Positions 51,212 through 59,630 of a stretch of 64,000 nt of DNA are shown piece by piece. Each line of letters opens with the position of its first letter. The first letter of the stretch is position 1. The notes below the pieces were generated by a model. It searched no databases. It had not been told where the DNA came from and was given only the letters and a program-made list of their open reading frames with translations. Origin of the DNA: Actinoplanes lutulentus (GTDB lineage Bacteria > Actinomycetota > Actinomycetes > Mycobacteriales > Micromonosporaceae). The translations under genes and the position numbers were made by a program. The DNA lies in the NCBI RefSeq assembly GCF_003259845.1, contig NZ_QLMJ01000006.1, positions 124,001-188,000 on the forward strand, given 5' to 3'.

Positions 51212-51238
51212 TAAGCAATTCCGCAACCGAGCCGAACC
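51212..51238 (+). promoter_or_regulatory. Sigma28/FliA-like promoter upstream of flgD
   Basis: TAAGCAAT (51212-51219), 11 nt, GCCGAACC (51231-51238) has the FliA layout TAAAGTTT-N11-GCCGATAA, with TAA and GCCGA conserved. It lies just after the che hairpin and 34 nt before the flgD ATG, so the flagellar genes can be switched on separately. Confidence 0.6.
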
Positions 51239-51271
51239 TTAGGTTGAGCTCGTAACGGACAGGAGAAGTCA

Positions 51272-51709
51272 ATGACCTCGCCGACCTCCGGACCCATCGG
51301 TTCCAGTTCCAGCGACGCCGCCAAGGCCGCGGCCCTGGCCGGCGCCAAGGGTGCCGAAGCGAAGAGCAAGTCGCTCAGCGACAAAGACACGTTCATGAAG
51401 TTGCTCGTTGCCCAGCTGAAGTACCAGGACCCGACGAAACCGGCTGACTCGGCCGCGTTCCTGGCGCAGACCGCCCAGTTCACGCAGGTCGAGAAGCTGG
51501 AAGACATGATCAGCATGCTGCAGTCGCAGCGCATGATCGGCGCCAGCTCGCTCGTCGGCAAGACGGTCTCGTACATGGACGACACGGGCGCCACGCAGAC
51601 CGGTGTGATCACTTCAGCGAAGCTCAACGGAGACAGCGAACCGACGCTCAAGGTCGGGAACACGGATGTGCAGCTGTCCAAGGTCACGGAAATCACCCAG
51701 ACCGCTTGA
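51272..51709 (+). CDS. flgD: Flagellar hook-capping protein FlgD (short)
   Basis: The 145-residue FlgD caps the growing hook. The FlgD N-domain is clear: DKDTFMKLLVAQLKYQDPTKP, FLAQTAQFTQVEKLEDM, RMIGASSLVGKTV. It lacks most of the C-terminal Ig/tudor domains seen in enterobacteria (about 230 residues), as in some Gram-positives. ATG 51272 is 9 nt behind ACAGGAGA. flgE follows 36 nt later. It is likely driven by the 51212 promoter. Confidence 0.9.
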   Translation: MTSPTSGPIGSSSSDAAKAAALAGAKGAEAKSKSLSDKDTFMKLLVAQLKYQDPTKPADSAAFLAQTAQFTQVEKLEDMISMLQSQRMIGASSLVGKTVSYMDDTGATQTGVITSAKLNGDSEPTLKVGNTDVQLSKVTEITQTA

Positions 51710-51745
51710 TTCCCGTATTCCTCGCCCGACGCAAAGGACCCTTAA

Positions 51746-52996
51746 ATGCTGCGTTCTCTCTACTCCGGTATCAGCGGCCTCAATGCGCACCAGCGGATGA
51801 TCGACGTCACGGGTAACAACATCGCGAACGTCAACACCGCCGGTTACAAGGCATCCCAGGTGCAGTTCCAGGACACGCTGAGTCAGATGATGGGCGCCGC
51901 CGGCTCGCCGCAGAACGGCCAGGGCGGCACCAACGCCGCACAGGTCGGCCTCGGTGTCCGGGTCGCCGGCATCACCTCGAACTTCAGCCAGGGCTCCGCG
52001 CAGACCACCGGCAAGTCCGGCGACATGATGATTCAGGGTGACGGCTTCTTCGTCACCCGCAGCGGCGCCGAGACGCTGTACACCCGCGCCGGCTCGTTCC
52101 TCTTCGACGCGAACGGGACGCTGTGCACGAGTACCGGTGAGCCGGTACAGGGCTGGACCGCTGAGGACGGCAAGGTCAACGCGGCAGCGAAGCCGGGTGA
52201 CATCCGGATGCCGCTGGGCGCCACGATCCCGCCGGTCGCGACCAGCACGATCACGCTCAAGGGCAACCTGAGCAGCGACGACATCCCGGACGCCAACGAC
52301 ACGGACAACGCCGGCCTCAACTACAAGACCACGATCCCGGTCAAGGTGTACGACGACCAGGGTGCGACGCACACCGTCACCGCCCAGTTCGCGCGGTCCG
52401 CCAACGCGGCCACGGCGTCGCCGCCCACCTCGACCTGGGCCGTCACGCTGCTGGCCGAGGACGGCTCGACGCTGGACGGCCCGACCGACCTGGACTTCTC
52501 CGGCGGCAAGCCGGTGGTCACCAGCACCGACGGCACGATGGACCTGGGCGACTACAAGGTCGACCTGTCCGATGTGACCTCGTACGCCGGGCTCTCCGAC
52601 GCCCGGGTGTTCGGCACCGACGGGCAGACGGCCGGCGCGCTGACCTCGCTCTCCTACACCGTCTCGGACACCGGTGAGATCGTCGGCGTCTACAGCAACG
52701 GTCTGAAGCAGACGCTCGGCCAGGTCGCGATGGCGACGTTCAAGAACGTGAACGGTCTGGAGAAGGTCGGCAACTCGCAGTACCGGTCGTCGGTCAACTC
52801 GGGTTACGCCCAGGTGGGCCAGCCCGGCAGCGCCGGCATGGGTCAGGTCATCTCCGGCGCGCTGGAGATGTCGAACGTCGACCTGGCGCAGGAGTTCACC
52901 AGCCTGATCGTCGCCCAGCGCGGCTTCCAGGCGAACTCCAAGATCATTACTACATCCGACGAGATTCTCCAGGAACTCGTGAGCATGAAGCGCTAA
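51746..52996 (+). CDS. flgE: Flagellar hook protein FlgE
   Basis: The 416-residue FlgE builds the hook. It has the rod/hook N-terminus (LRSLYSGISGLNAHQRMID, VTGNNIANVNTAGYKAS), D1 motif GDGFFVTR, LYTRAGSFLFDANG and the C-terminal LEMSNVDLAQEFTSLIVAQ, RGFQANSKIITTSDEILQEL. The middle (about 170-300) is a variable surface domain. A canonical terminator follows, so flgD-flgE may be one unit. Confidence 0.94.
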   Translation: MLRSLYSGISGLNAHQRMIDVTGNNIANVNTAGYKASQVQFQDTLSQMMGAAGSPQNGQGGTNAAQVGLGVRVAGITSNFSQGSAQTTGKSGDMMIQGDGFFVTRSGAETLYTRAGSFLFDANGTLCTSTGEPVQGWTAEDGKVNAAAKPGDIRMPLGATIPPVATSTITLKGNLSSDDIPDANDTDNAGLNYKTTIPVKVYDDQGATHTVTAQFARSANAATASPPTSTWAVTLLAEDGSTLDGPTDLDFSGGKPVVTSTDGTMDLGDYKVDLSDVTSYAGLSDARVFGTDGQTAGALTSLSYTVSDTGEIVGVYSNGLKQTLGQVAMATFKNVNGLEKVGNSQYRSSVNSGYAQVGQPGSAGMGQVISGALEMSNVDLAQEFTSLIVAQRGFQANSKIITTSDEILQELVSMKR

Positions 52997-53011
52997 GCAA
53001 GTTCTCGAAAG

Positions 53012-53048
53012 AGACCGGGTCGGGCATTCCTGCCCGCCCGGTCTTTTT
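53012..53048 (+). terminator. Intrinsic terminator after flgE
   Basis: Stem AGACCGGG/CCCGGTCT with inner CGGGCA/TGCCCG and a TTTTT tail. It is the strongest textbook terminator in the window. Confidence 0.9.
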
Positions 53049-53146
53049 ATTGCCCACCGTCTCATCCGCGGCCCACAACTGGCCGAAGTAGTAGTTGACG
53101 GGCCACGGAGGGCCCCACCAGCCGAGACGCCCCAGGGACGGAAGTC

Positions 53147-53428
53147 GTGATCCTCGTAACCCGCATCAACGGTTCCGTGTTCGCCTTGAATCCGGATCTT
53201 GTCGAGCGTGTCGACTGCACACCCGACACGGTCGTGACCCTGGTGGACGGCACCAAGTACGTCATTGCCGAGTCCGTGCCCGAATTCATCGACTCGGTAC
53301 GCCATTACCGCGCCTCGCTGATAGCCCAGGCGAGCCGCATGGAAACCGACCCCGCTGCCAGTGCCGAGTCCTCCGTGGATGACGACACCGCCGCCAAGGT
53401 GCTTCAGTTGCACCGAAAGGACCGCTGA
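53147..53428 (+). CDS. flbD: FlbD-family flagellar protein
   Basis: The 93-residue protein has the FlbD signature: ILVTRINGSVFALNPDLVER, then VDGTKYVIAESVPEFIDSV. A Lys/Asp-rich tail follows. It is a small cytosolic protein conserved in Gram-positive flagellar operons, role unclear. GTG 53147 follows GGACGGAAG. The stop overlaps motA (TGATG), so it starts the motor operon. Confidence 0.85.
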   Translation: MILVTRINGSVFALNPDLVERVDCTPDTVVTLVDGTKYVIAESVPEFIDSVRHYRASLIAQASRMETDPAASAESSVDDDTAAKVLQLHRKDR

Positions 53429-54219
53429 TGGATATCGCAAGCATCCTCGGGATCGTCATCGGCATGGCGATCGTCTTCACGGTCCAGATCCTGGAGGGTG
53501 GCACGCCCACCTCTATCCTTTTGCTCCCGGCGATGTTGCTGGTGTTCGGCGGCTCCTTCTGTGCAGCCATGGCCGGTGGTGTCCTGAAGGACGCCAAGGG
53601 CTTCGGGCTCTCGCTGAAGAAGGCCCTGACCGCGAAAGTCACCCCGTCGACCGAGCTGCTGGACTCCGTCGTGAAGCTGGCCGAGCGCGCCCGGCGTGAG
53701 GGTCTGCTGGCCCTTGAGGACGCGGTCAAAACGGTTGAGCACCCGTTCCTCAAACGCGGTCTTCAACTGGCCATCGACGGCACCGATCCGGACGAATTGC
53801 ACGACATCCTGCACGCCGAGGTCACGGCCAAGAAGAAGGCCGACAAGACCGGCGTCAAATTCATCGAAGGCATGGGCGGTTACGCCCCGACGATCGGCAT
53901 CATCGGCACGGTCATGGGTCTTGTTCACGTTCTTGAGAACTTGGACCAGCCCGAGACCCTCGGCCACTCGATCGCAGCGGCCTTCGTCGCGACCCTCTGG
54001 GGTGTGCTCAGCTCCAACATGATGTTCCTTCCGCTCGGAGCCAGGCTTGGCCGGCTGAGTGCCATCGAGGCGGAGGAGATGGAGCTGGTGATCGACGGCG
54101 TCCTGGCAATTCAGGCCGGCTCGAACCCGCGTCTCGTGGCCCAGAAGCTTCGCAGTCTGCTGCCGCCGGACGAGATGAAGAAGGCCGAAGCCGCCGCGTC
54201 GACGAAGAAGGCAGCCTGA
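53428..54219 (+). CDS. motA: Flagellar stator MotA
   Basis: The 263-residue stator subunit has four transmembrane helices (about 1-50 and 145-205), with a cytoplasmic loop between. GGYAPTIGIIGTVMGLVHVLEN is the family signature with the conserved Pro. It forms the proton channel with MotB and pushes on FliG. It overlaps flbD and precedes motB by 3 nt. Confidence 0.93.
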   Translation: MDIASILGIVIGMAIVFTVQILEGGTPTSILLLPAMLLVFGGSFCAAMAGGVLKDAKGFGLSLKKALTAKVTPSTELLDSVVKLAERARREGLLALEDAVKTVEHPFLKRGLQLAIDGTDPDELHDILHAEVTAKKKADKTGVKFIEGMGGYAPTIGIIGTVMGLVHVLENLDQPETLGHSIAAAFVATLWGVLSSNMMFLPLGARLGRLSAIEAEEMELVIDGVLAIQAGSNPRLVAQKLRSLLPPDEMKKAEAAASTKKAA

Positions 54220-54222
54220 TAG

Positions 54223-55230
54223 ATGAGTTCCGGTGGTGGTGGCGGTGGCCGGAAGAAGAAGGGCCACGAAGAACACGAGGAACACGTCAACCACGAACGC
54301 TGGCTCGTGTCGTACGCCGACATGCTCACCCTGCTGTTCGTCCTCTTCGTCGTGCTCTTCTCGATGAGCAGTGTCGACCAGAAGAAGTTCGCCGAGCTGG
54401 CAGCCGGTCTCTCCGCCGGGTTCGGCGCCGACAGCGCGGCATTCTCCGGCCAGTCGGCACCGCTCGACGGCGCCGCCAACACCGCCCAGGTGGTGCAGAT
54501 CGACCCGGGCTCCAACCCTGGTGACGGCACCTCGGGTACTGAGGGCCTGAACCAGAAGCAGAAGGACGCGGTCGAGGCGGCCATCAAGGCCGAGGACCGC
54601 AAGAAGGCTTCGGCCAACGCGGAGAAGGCGGCGCAGGAAGCCGAAGACCTCAAAGAGGTCGAGAACAAGATCGCCGACGCGCTCGCCAAGGAGAAGCTGC
54701 TCGGCAACGCGAAGTTCACGATCGACGCGCGCGGCCTGGTGGTCACCATCATCACGAACGAGGTGGTGTTCGCCGGCAACCGGGCCGACCTGCAGAGCGG
54801 CGGCCGCAAGATCCTCGGTGCCGTCGCGCCGACGCTGGTGAAGCTGCCCAACAAGATCGAGGTGGATGGGCACACCAACCAGCTCAAGGCCAAGACGACG
54901 TTCTACCCGAGCGGCTGGGAGCTCTCGTCCGCTCGTGCTTCGACAGTGGTCCGGTTCTTCACCGAGCACAGCATCGCCAAGAAGCGGCTCAGTGCCGTCG
55001 GTTTCTCCGACACCAAACCTCTGATCGACCCGTCCGACCCGCGATCGGTGACCCAGAACCGTCGCGTGGACGTCGTGATCCTGACGACGCTCACGGCCGA
55101 CCAGGCTGCGTTGCTGCCCTCAGCGGCCGGCTCGGACGCGAAGCTGCACACCGGTCAGACCACGGCTCAGGCGAAGACGGAGGCGGCCGCCGAAGCCGCC
55201 GAGAAGACCTCCACCACCACCCACGACTGA
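54223..55230 (+). CDS. motB: Flagellar stator MotB
   Basis: The 335-residue protein has a Lys/Glu-rich cytoplasmic N-terminus, one transmembrane helix with the proton-carrying Asp about 33 in SYADMLTLLFVLF, a long linker rich in Ala/Lys/Glu (about 120-160), and an OmpA-like peptidoglycan-binding domain (IEVDGHTNQL, LSSARASTVVRFF, VGFSDTKPL, NRRVDVVIL). It anchors the stator to the wall. It follows motA by 3 nt. Confidence 0.93.
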   Translation: MSSGGGGGGRKKKGHEEHEEHVNHERWLVSYADMLTLLFVLFVVLFSMSSVDQKKFAELAAGLSAGFGADSAAFSGQSAPLDGAANTAQVVQIDPGSNPGDGTSGTEGLNQKQKDAVEAAIKAEDRKKASANAEKAAQEAEDLKEVENKIADALAKEKLLGNAKFTIDARGLVVTIITNEVVFAGNRADLQSGGRKILGAVAPTLVKLPNKIEVDGHTNQLKAKTTFYPSGWELSSARASTVVRFFTEHSIAKKRLSAVGFSDTKPLIDPSDPRSVTQNRRVDVVILTTLTADQAALLPSAAGSDAKLHTGQTTAQAKTEAAAEAAEKTSTTTHD

Positions 55231-55246
55231 CGAAAGGGGCTCCGAC

Positions 55247-55711
55247 ATGGCTGATGAGAAGGACGCCGCCGCCGCTGAGGCGCCGAAGAAGTCCAAGAAG
55301 ATGCTGATGATCATCATCGGGATCGTGGTGGTGGTGCTCGCGGGTGGTGGCGCCGGAGCGTTCTTCATGCTCCGCGGCGACTCGGCCGAGGCCAAGGAAG
55401 AAGCGCCGGTCAAGGGCATCGTCACGGCGATCGACAACACGATCACGGTGAACCTGGCCGACGGCCATTACCTCAAGCTGGGCTTCGCTCTCCAGCAGAC
55501 CGAAGAGGGCGGCGAGGAAGCTGTCGACATCAACGAGGCGCTGAACATCGCGATCGAGACGTACACCGGCCTGGAGGTCGCGGAGCTGGAGACCGAGAAG
55601 GGCCGGGACGCGATCAAGGAGGAGTTCCTCGCGTCGCTCATCAAGGCGTACACCGAGGAAGACGTGAAGATGGTGATGGACGTCTACTTCACCTCATTCG
55701 TCACCCAATGA
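55247..55711 (+). CDS. fliL: FliL, stator-associated protein
   Basis: The 154-residue FliL has a Lys-rich N-terminus, one transmembrane helix (MLMIIIGIVVVVLAGGG, about residues 17-35), and a periplasmic domain ending DVYFTSFVTQ. It surrounds the stator and modulates torque. It is the last gene before the terminator at 55726, 16 nt after motB. AAAGGGG precedes ATG 55247. Confidence 0.88.
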   Translation: MADEKDAAAAEAPKKSKKMLMIIIGIVVVVLAGGGAGAFFMLRGDSAEAKEEAPVKGIVTAIDNTITVNLADGHYLKLGFALQQTEEGGEEAVDINEALNIAIETYTGLEVAELETEKGRDAIKEEFLASLIKAYTEEDVKMVMDVYFTSFVTQ

Positions 55712-55725
55712 CGCGCTAAGGCATC

Positions 55726-55769
55726 GACCGATGGGCAGGCTCTCCGTGTGGAGGACCTGCCCATCGGTC
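55726..55769 (+). terminator. Long-stem hairpin between fliL and fliM
   Basis: A 14 bp perfect stem (GACCGATGGGCAGG/CCTGCCCATCGGTC) with an inner CTCC/GGAG stem. It lies 15 nt after the fliL stop and just before a TAAA-containing sequence. No T-tract. Confidence 0.72.
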
Positions 55770-55770
55770 G

Positions 55771-55791
55771 TAAAAGTGGATGAAAACGCCG
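55771..55791 (+). promoter_or_regulatory. Weak sigma28-like promoter upstream of fliM
   Basis: TAAA (55771), 13 nt, GCCG (55788) resembles the Bacillus sigmaD layout (TAAA-N13-16-GCCG). It lies 41 nt before fliM and directly after the hairpin. The -10 lacks the usual ATAA end, so support is modest. Confidence 0.35.
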
Positions 55792-55832
55792 CACCGGCTC
55801 AGCGGTTCGCGAAGTGAGCCGATGAGGACGAC

Positions 55833-56801
55833 GTGACCAAGTCTCCCTCCGCGGTCTCCGCCGCCCGTTCCCCCGGAAAGATGTCACGCCGCGGCCACGG
55901 TGGAGGCCCGACAGCGTACGACTTCCGTCGGCCGATCAAGCTGTCCCGGGAGCACGTGCGCACGCTCCAGATCGCGTTCGAGACGTACGCGCGAAGCTGC
56001 GGAACCCTGCTCACCACCCGGCTGCGCGCGATCAGCAACTGCTCGCTGATCTCGATCGAGCAGCTGAACTACGACGAGTACGTCGCGGCGCTCGCCAACC
56101 CCACGATCATCGCGGTGGTCACCCTCGACCCACTGCCCGGCACGGTCCTGCTGGAGATAGCCCAGTCGGCCGTGATGACCGCGATCGACCACATGCTCGG
56201 CGGTCCCGGCGGAACTCAGCCGGAGCGGCCCCTCACCGAGGTGGAGATGCCGCTGCTGCGCGGCCTGGTCGAGCGGATGCTGGGCGAGCTGCGGTACGGC
56301 TTCGAGACGCTGGTGGACATCACGCCGCATCTCAAGGAGATCGAGTACAACGCGCAGTTCCTGCGGGCTCACGCGCCCGGCGACGCCGTCGTGATCGCCT
56401 CGTTCGAGATGAAGATCGGCGCGGAGGAGTGCGTCTCGACGATCTGTCTGCCGTTCAACACCATCCTGCCGGTGCTGTCGCGGACCGAGACGATCGTGTT
56501 GAGCGCGGCCGAACGGCAGGCGAAGGACCGCTCGCTGCGGAACCTCACCGCCGGACTTTCCGCTGCTCCGATCGACGTAGCAGTGCGATTTCAGCCCATT
56601 CGGATGCGTACCGATGACATCGTGGATCTACGTCCCGGAGATGTCGTGCCGCTGGGACATGCGACCAGCCGGCCACTCGAGGTGACCGTCAACGAGATCG
56701 TCTTCGCTCATGCAGTTCCCGGTAACCAGGGCGCCCGGCTCGCCTGTCTCGTCGTGCCGCCGCCCAACGAGAGCCCGTCCAAGGAGTCTGGCCCCCAATG
56801 A
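55833..56801 (+). CDS. fliM: Flagellar switch protein FliM
   Basis: The 322-residue protein sits in the C-ring and binds CheY-P. It has [18 protein letters not shown], a CheC-like middle domain with [10 protein letters not shown] and a C-terminal SPOA domain ([20 protein letters not shown]). The canonical N-terminal LSQxEID CheY-P peptide is not seen in the first 30 residues, which read [21 protein letters not shown] 55833 follows GAGGAC. It overlaps fliN by 4 nt. Confidence 0.92.
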   Translation: MTKSPSAVSAARSPGKMSRRGHGGGPTAYDFRRPIKLSREHVRTLQIAFETYARSCGTLLTTRLRAISNCSLISIEQLNYDEYVAALANPTIIAVVTLDPLPGTVLLEIAQSAVMTAIDHMLGGPGGTQPERPLTEVEMPLLRGLVERMLGELRYGFETLVDITPHLKEIEYNAQFLRAHAPGDAVVIASFEMKIGAEECVSTICLPFNTILPVLSRTETIVLSAAERQAKDRSLRNLTAGLSAAPIDVAVRFQPIRMRTDDIVDLRPGDVVPLGHATSRPLEVTVNEIVFAHAVPGNQGARLACLVVPPPNESPSKESGPQ

Positions 56802-57553
56802 CAGCGCCCACCATGACCGCGCCGCAGCTGGCGCTAGCCCGGAATGCCGCCGAGGCCGCGCTGGCCGTCCTGCCCACCAGCCGGGCCCTGTTCGCCGCTG
56901 ATCCGGTGATTCCGGATGCCGGGACGGTGATCGAAGGTCAAGCGATCACCGCGCGCTTCACCGGCGCGGCCTCCGGTGAGGTCGTGGTGGTCGTCGGACA
57001 GGACCTCGCGGACGCGTTGCGGGAGAGCCCGCTCGGCGAGCTGGACCTGACCGCCGCGGTCCGGCCGGCTCTGGAAGCCGCGGCCCGGGTGTTCGGCCCG
57101 GTGGTGCTCGATCCGGGCCAGCTGATGGAGCCGGAGGTCGCGCTCAGCGCGCTGGCCGCGAAAGACGGCGCGGTGGCGGTGCCACTGCGCGACGACGAGG
57201 CGGTACGCGCGGTCGTAGCCCTGGTGCTCAGCCAGTGGCCCGGCGACGACGCGTCCGGCGGCCTCGCTCAGCAGCCCGGACCTCGGATCGCCGCGGTGAT
57301 GGGCGGCCGGGGCGGGCTGGACATGCTGCACGACGTCGAGATGGAGGTCTCGGCCGAGCTGGGCCGGACCCGGATGAGCGTGCGGGAACTGCTCTCGCTC
57401 ACGCCGGGCGCCATCGTCGAGCTCGACCGCGCCGCGGGTAGTCCCGCCGATCTGCTGGTCAACGGCCGGCTGATCGCCAGGGGCGAGGTCGTCGTGGTCG
57501 ACGAGAACTTCGGCATCCGGATCACCGAGATCGTCGCGCCCGGCGCCGAGTAG
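56798..57553 (+). CDS. fliN: Flagellar switch protein FliN, with extended N-domain
   Basis: The 251-residue protein has a C-terminal SPOA domain (about 175-248: [20 protein letters not shown] then [37 protein letters not shown]) typical of FliN. The N-terminal two thirds (about 20-155) resemble a CheC-like domain, as in FliY, but without an ExxN phosphatase motif I can see. It starts within the fliM stop (ATGA). It builds the lower C-ring with FliM. Confidence 0.9.
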   Translation: MTAPTMTAPQLALARNAAEAALAVLPTSRALFAADPVIPDAGTVIEGQAITARFTGAASGEVVVVVGQDLADALRESPLGELDLTAAVRPALEAAARVFGPVVLDPGQLMEPEVALSALAAKDGAVAVPLRDDEAVRAVVALVLSQWPGDDASGGLAQQPGPRIAAVMGGRGGLDMLHDVEMEVSAELGRTRMSVRELLSLTPGAIVELDRAAGSPADLLVNGRLIARGEVVVVDENFGIRITEIVAPGAE

Positions 57554-57564
57554 GAGTCACCGCC

Positions 57565-57993
57565 TTGATCCAGCTCCTGATCCAGGTGGCCTTGACGCTG
57601 CTGGTGGTTCTGCTGCTCATGTGGGGTCTGGCCCGGGTGATCCGGCGGCCGCTCGGCATACGCGGCAACGAATCGCTCTCGGTGCTCGGCAGCCAGCAGG
57701 TGGGGCGGGGCGCGGCCGTGGCCGTGGTCCGTGTCGCCGACCGTGCTCTTGTCATCGGCATTACCGACACGCAGGTGAGCCTTCTGGTCGAGCACGACCT
57801 CGAAGCGTTCGTGACCGAGCCGGAAGAGGAACACATCCCGGTCGACCTGGAAGGCAGCGAGCTTCCCGGCCGACATCCGGCGGCCGCCGGTGGGCGGCTG
57901 GATGGCTCGGTGCTTTCGCCGCGAACCTGGATGTCCGCAGTGGACTCCCTTCGCGAGCGTACGGCGAGGCCCGAGCGAACTGCGAGGCGATGA
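57565..57993 (+). CDS. fliO: Flagellar export protein FliO
   Basis: The 142-residue protein has one transmembrane helix (LIQVALTLLVVLLLMWGLARVI, residues 3-24), then a small cytoplasmic domain (SVLGSQQVGRGAAVAVVRVADRALVIGI) as in FliO, and a basic tail. It aids FliP assembly. It starts at TTG 57565, 11 nt after fliN, and overlaps fliP by 4 nt (ATGA). Confidence 0.83.
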   Translation: MIQLLIQVALTLLVVLLLMWGLARVIRRPLGIRGNESLSVLGSQQVGRGAAVAVVRVADRALVIGITDTQVSLLVEHDLEAFVTEPEEEHIPVDLEGSELPGRHPAAAGGRLDGSVLSPRTWMSAVDSLRERTARPERTARR

Positions 57994-58826
57994 TGCGACG
58001 CGCGATCCTGCTCCTGATGGCAACGGCAGGCCTGGCCCTGGTGCTGCTGCCAGGCGCGGCCTCCGCGATGCCGGGTCACCCGGGCGCGGGCGTGGCGGTG
58101 AGCATGGAACGCGTGCCGCAGATGCCCGTGCCGCACGCTCCGGCTCCGCCGTCGCCGCCTTCGATCAACCTCAACGTCAACGGTACGAATCCCGACGGGT
58201 CCCGTCCGGCCTCGTCCCTGGTGATCGTTCTCGGTCTGACCGCGCTGTCGGTGGCGCCGGCCCTGCTGCTGCTCTGCACCTCGTTCACCAAGGTCTTCAT
58301 GGTCCTTGGCATCACCCGCAACGCGCTGGGCCTGACCGCCATGCCGCCCAACCAGGTGCTCGCCGGGCTGGCGCTGTTCCTGAGCCTGTTCATCATGGGC
58401 CCGACCGTCTCGGAGATCAACGAGGTCGGCGTGCAGCCCTACCTGGCCGGGGACAAGACACAGGGGCAGGCGTTCCAGGACGGCATTCAGCCGTTGCGCG
58501 AGTTCATGAGCTCGGTGACCCGCCCGGACGAGGTCGCCCTGCTGACCAAGGTTTCCGGCGCGGAACAGCCGGAGAACATGGACGACGTCCCGCTGACCAC
58601 GCTGATCCCGGCGTTCATTCTTTCCGAGCTGCGGGCCGCGTTCATCATCGGCTTCGTCATCTTCATCCCGTTCCTGATCATCGACCTCGTGGTCTCCGCG
58701 TCGCTGATGAGTCTCGGCATGATGATGTTGCCACCGGTCACCGTGGCGCTGCCGTTCAAACTGTTGCTGTTCGTGCTGGTCAACGGCTGGGCCTTGATCA
58801 TCACGGCGCTGGTGGGCTCGTACTGA
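57990..58826 (+). CDS. fliP: Flagellar export apparatus protein FliP
   Basis: The 278-residue FliP has a signal-type N-terminus (RRAILLLMATAGLALVLL), a linker, then four transmembrane helices. Hallmarks: SFTKVFMVLGITRNALGL, MPPNQVLAGLALFLSLFIMG, LIPAFILSELRAAFIIGFVI and SLGMMMLPPVTVALPFKLLL. It is the core of the export gate with FliQ and FliR. ATG 57990 overlaps the fliO stop. fliR follows at 3 nt, so no fliQ fits between. Confidence 0.94.
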   Translation: MMRRAILLLMATAGLALVLLPGAASAMPGHPGAGVAVSMERVPQMPVPHAPAPPSPPSINLNVNGTNPDGSRPASSLVIVLGLTALSVAPALLLLCTSFTKVFMVLGITRNALGLTAMPPNQVLAGLALFLSLFIMGPTVSEINEVGVQPYLAGDKTQGQAFQDGIQPLREFMSSVTRPDEVALLTKVSGAEQPENMDDVPLTTLIPAFILSELRAAFIIGFVIFIPFLIIDLVVSASLMSLGMMMLPPVTVALPFKLLLFVLVNGWALIITALVGSY

Positions 58827-58829
58827 GCC

Positions 58830-59597
58830 ATGAATCTCGAAGTCGCCACCGCGGAGTTCCTGGCGGTCATGCTGGGCGCGGTGCGAACGGGCGCCTGGAT
58901 GATGCTGTGCCCGCCGTTCAGCTCGCGGCTCATCCCGGGCCAGGTGAAGGCGCTGCTCTCGGTCGGCCTCACGCTGCCGATGGCGCCGTACCTGCGGAAC
59001 AACGTCCCGAGCCTGGACACCCAGGACCTGATCTTCAGTGTCCTGTTGCAGGTCTTCATCGGCGCGACGCTCGGTTTCATCACCGCGATGCTCTTCGCCG
59101 CCATCCAGGCCGCCGGTGACCTGCTCGACCTGTTCGGTGGCCTGACGATGGCCTCGGTCTACGACCCGATGTCGCAGAGCCAGAGCTCGATCTTCGGCCG
59201 GTTCTACAACCTGGTGGCGATCACGCTGCTCTTCGCCAGCGACGGGCATCAGCTGATTCTGCGTGGCTTCCTGCAGAGCTTCCGGACGATGCCGCTGGAC
59301 GCGTCGGCGTTCTCCATGGAGACCTCCAGCCAGGTGCTGCTCAAGGGCGTGGGTGAGATGTTCCTGGCCGGGGTCCAGATCGCCGGTCCGCTGATCGGGG
59401 TGCTCTTCCTCGCCGACGTGGCGCTCGGCCTGCTGAACCGGGTGGCGCCCTCGCTCAACGCGTTCCAGCTCGGTTTCCCCGTAAAGATCCTGATGGTGGT
59501 GACCATGGCCGGGCTCGCCATCACCATGCTGCCGACGGTGTTGAACACGCTGGTCGACAAGGCGGTCACCGCGGTCGTGAAGCTCGGCGGCGGCTGA
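58830..59597 (+). CDS. fliR: Flagellar export apparatus protein FliR
   Basis: The 255-residue FliR has about six transmembrane helices. Typical segments are FLAVMLGAVRTGAWMMLCPP, GATLGFITAMLFAAIQAAGD, SVYDPMSQSQSSIFGRFYNL and ALGLLNRVAPSLNAFQLGFP. It is full length, so fliQ has not been fused or absorbed. It begins 3 nt after fliP. flhB follows 33 nt later. Confidence 0.93.
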   Translation: MNLEVATAEFLAVMLGAVRTGAWMMLCPPFSSRLIPGQVKALLSVGLTLPMAPYLRNNVPSLDTQDLIFSVLLQVFIGATLGFITAMLFAAIQAAGDLLDLFGGLTMASVYDPMSQSQSSIFGRFYNLVAITLLFASDGHQLILRGFLQSFRTMPLDASAFSMETSSQVLLKGVGEMFLAGVQIAGPLIGVLFLADVALGLLNRVAPSLNAFQLGFPVKILMVVTMAGLAITMLPTVLNTLVDKAVTAVVKLGGG

Positions 59598-59630
59598 CTC
59601 CCGCGCGGCCGGCTGACCTGAGGGGGTGAG

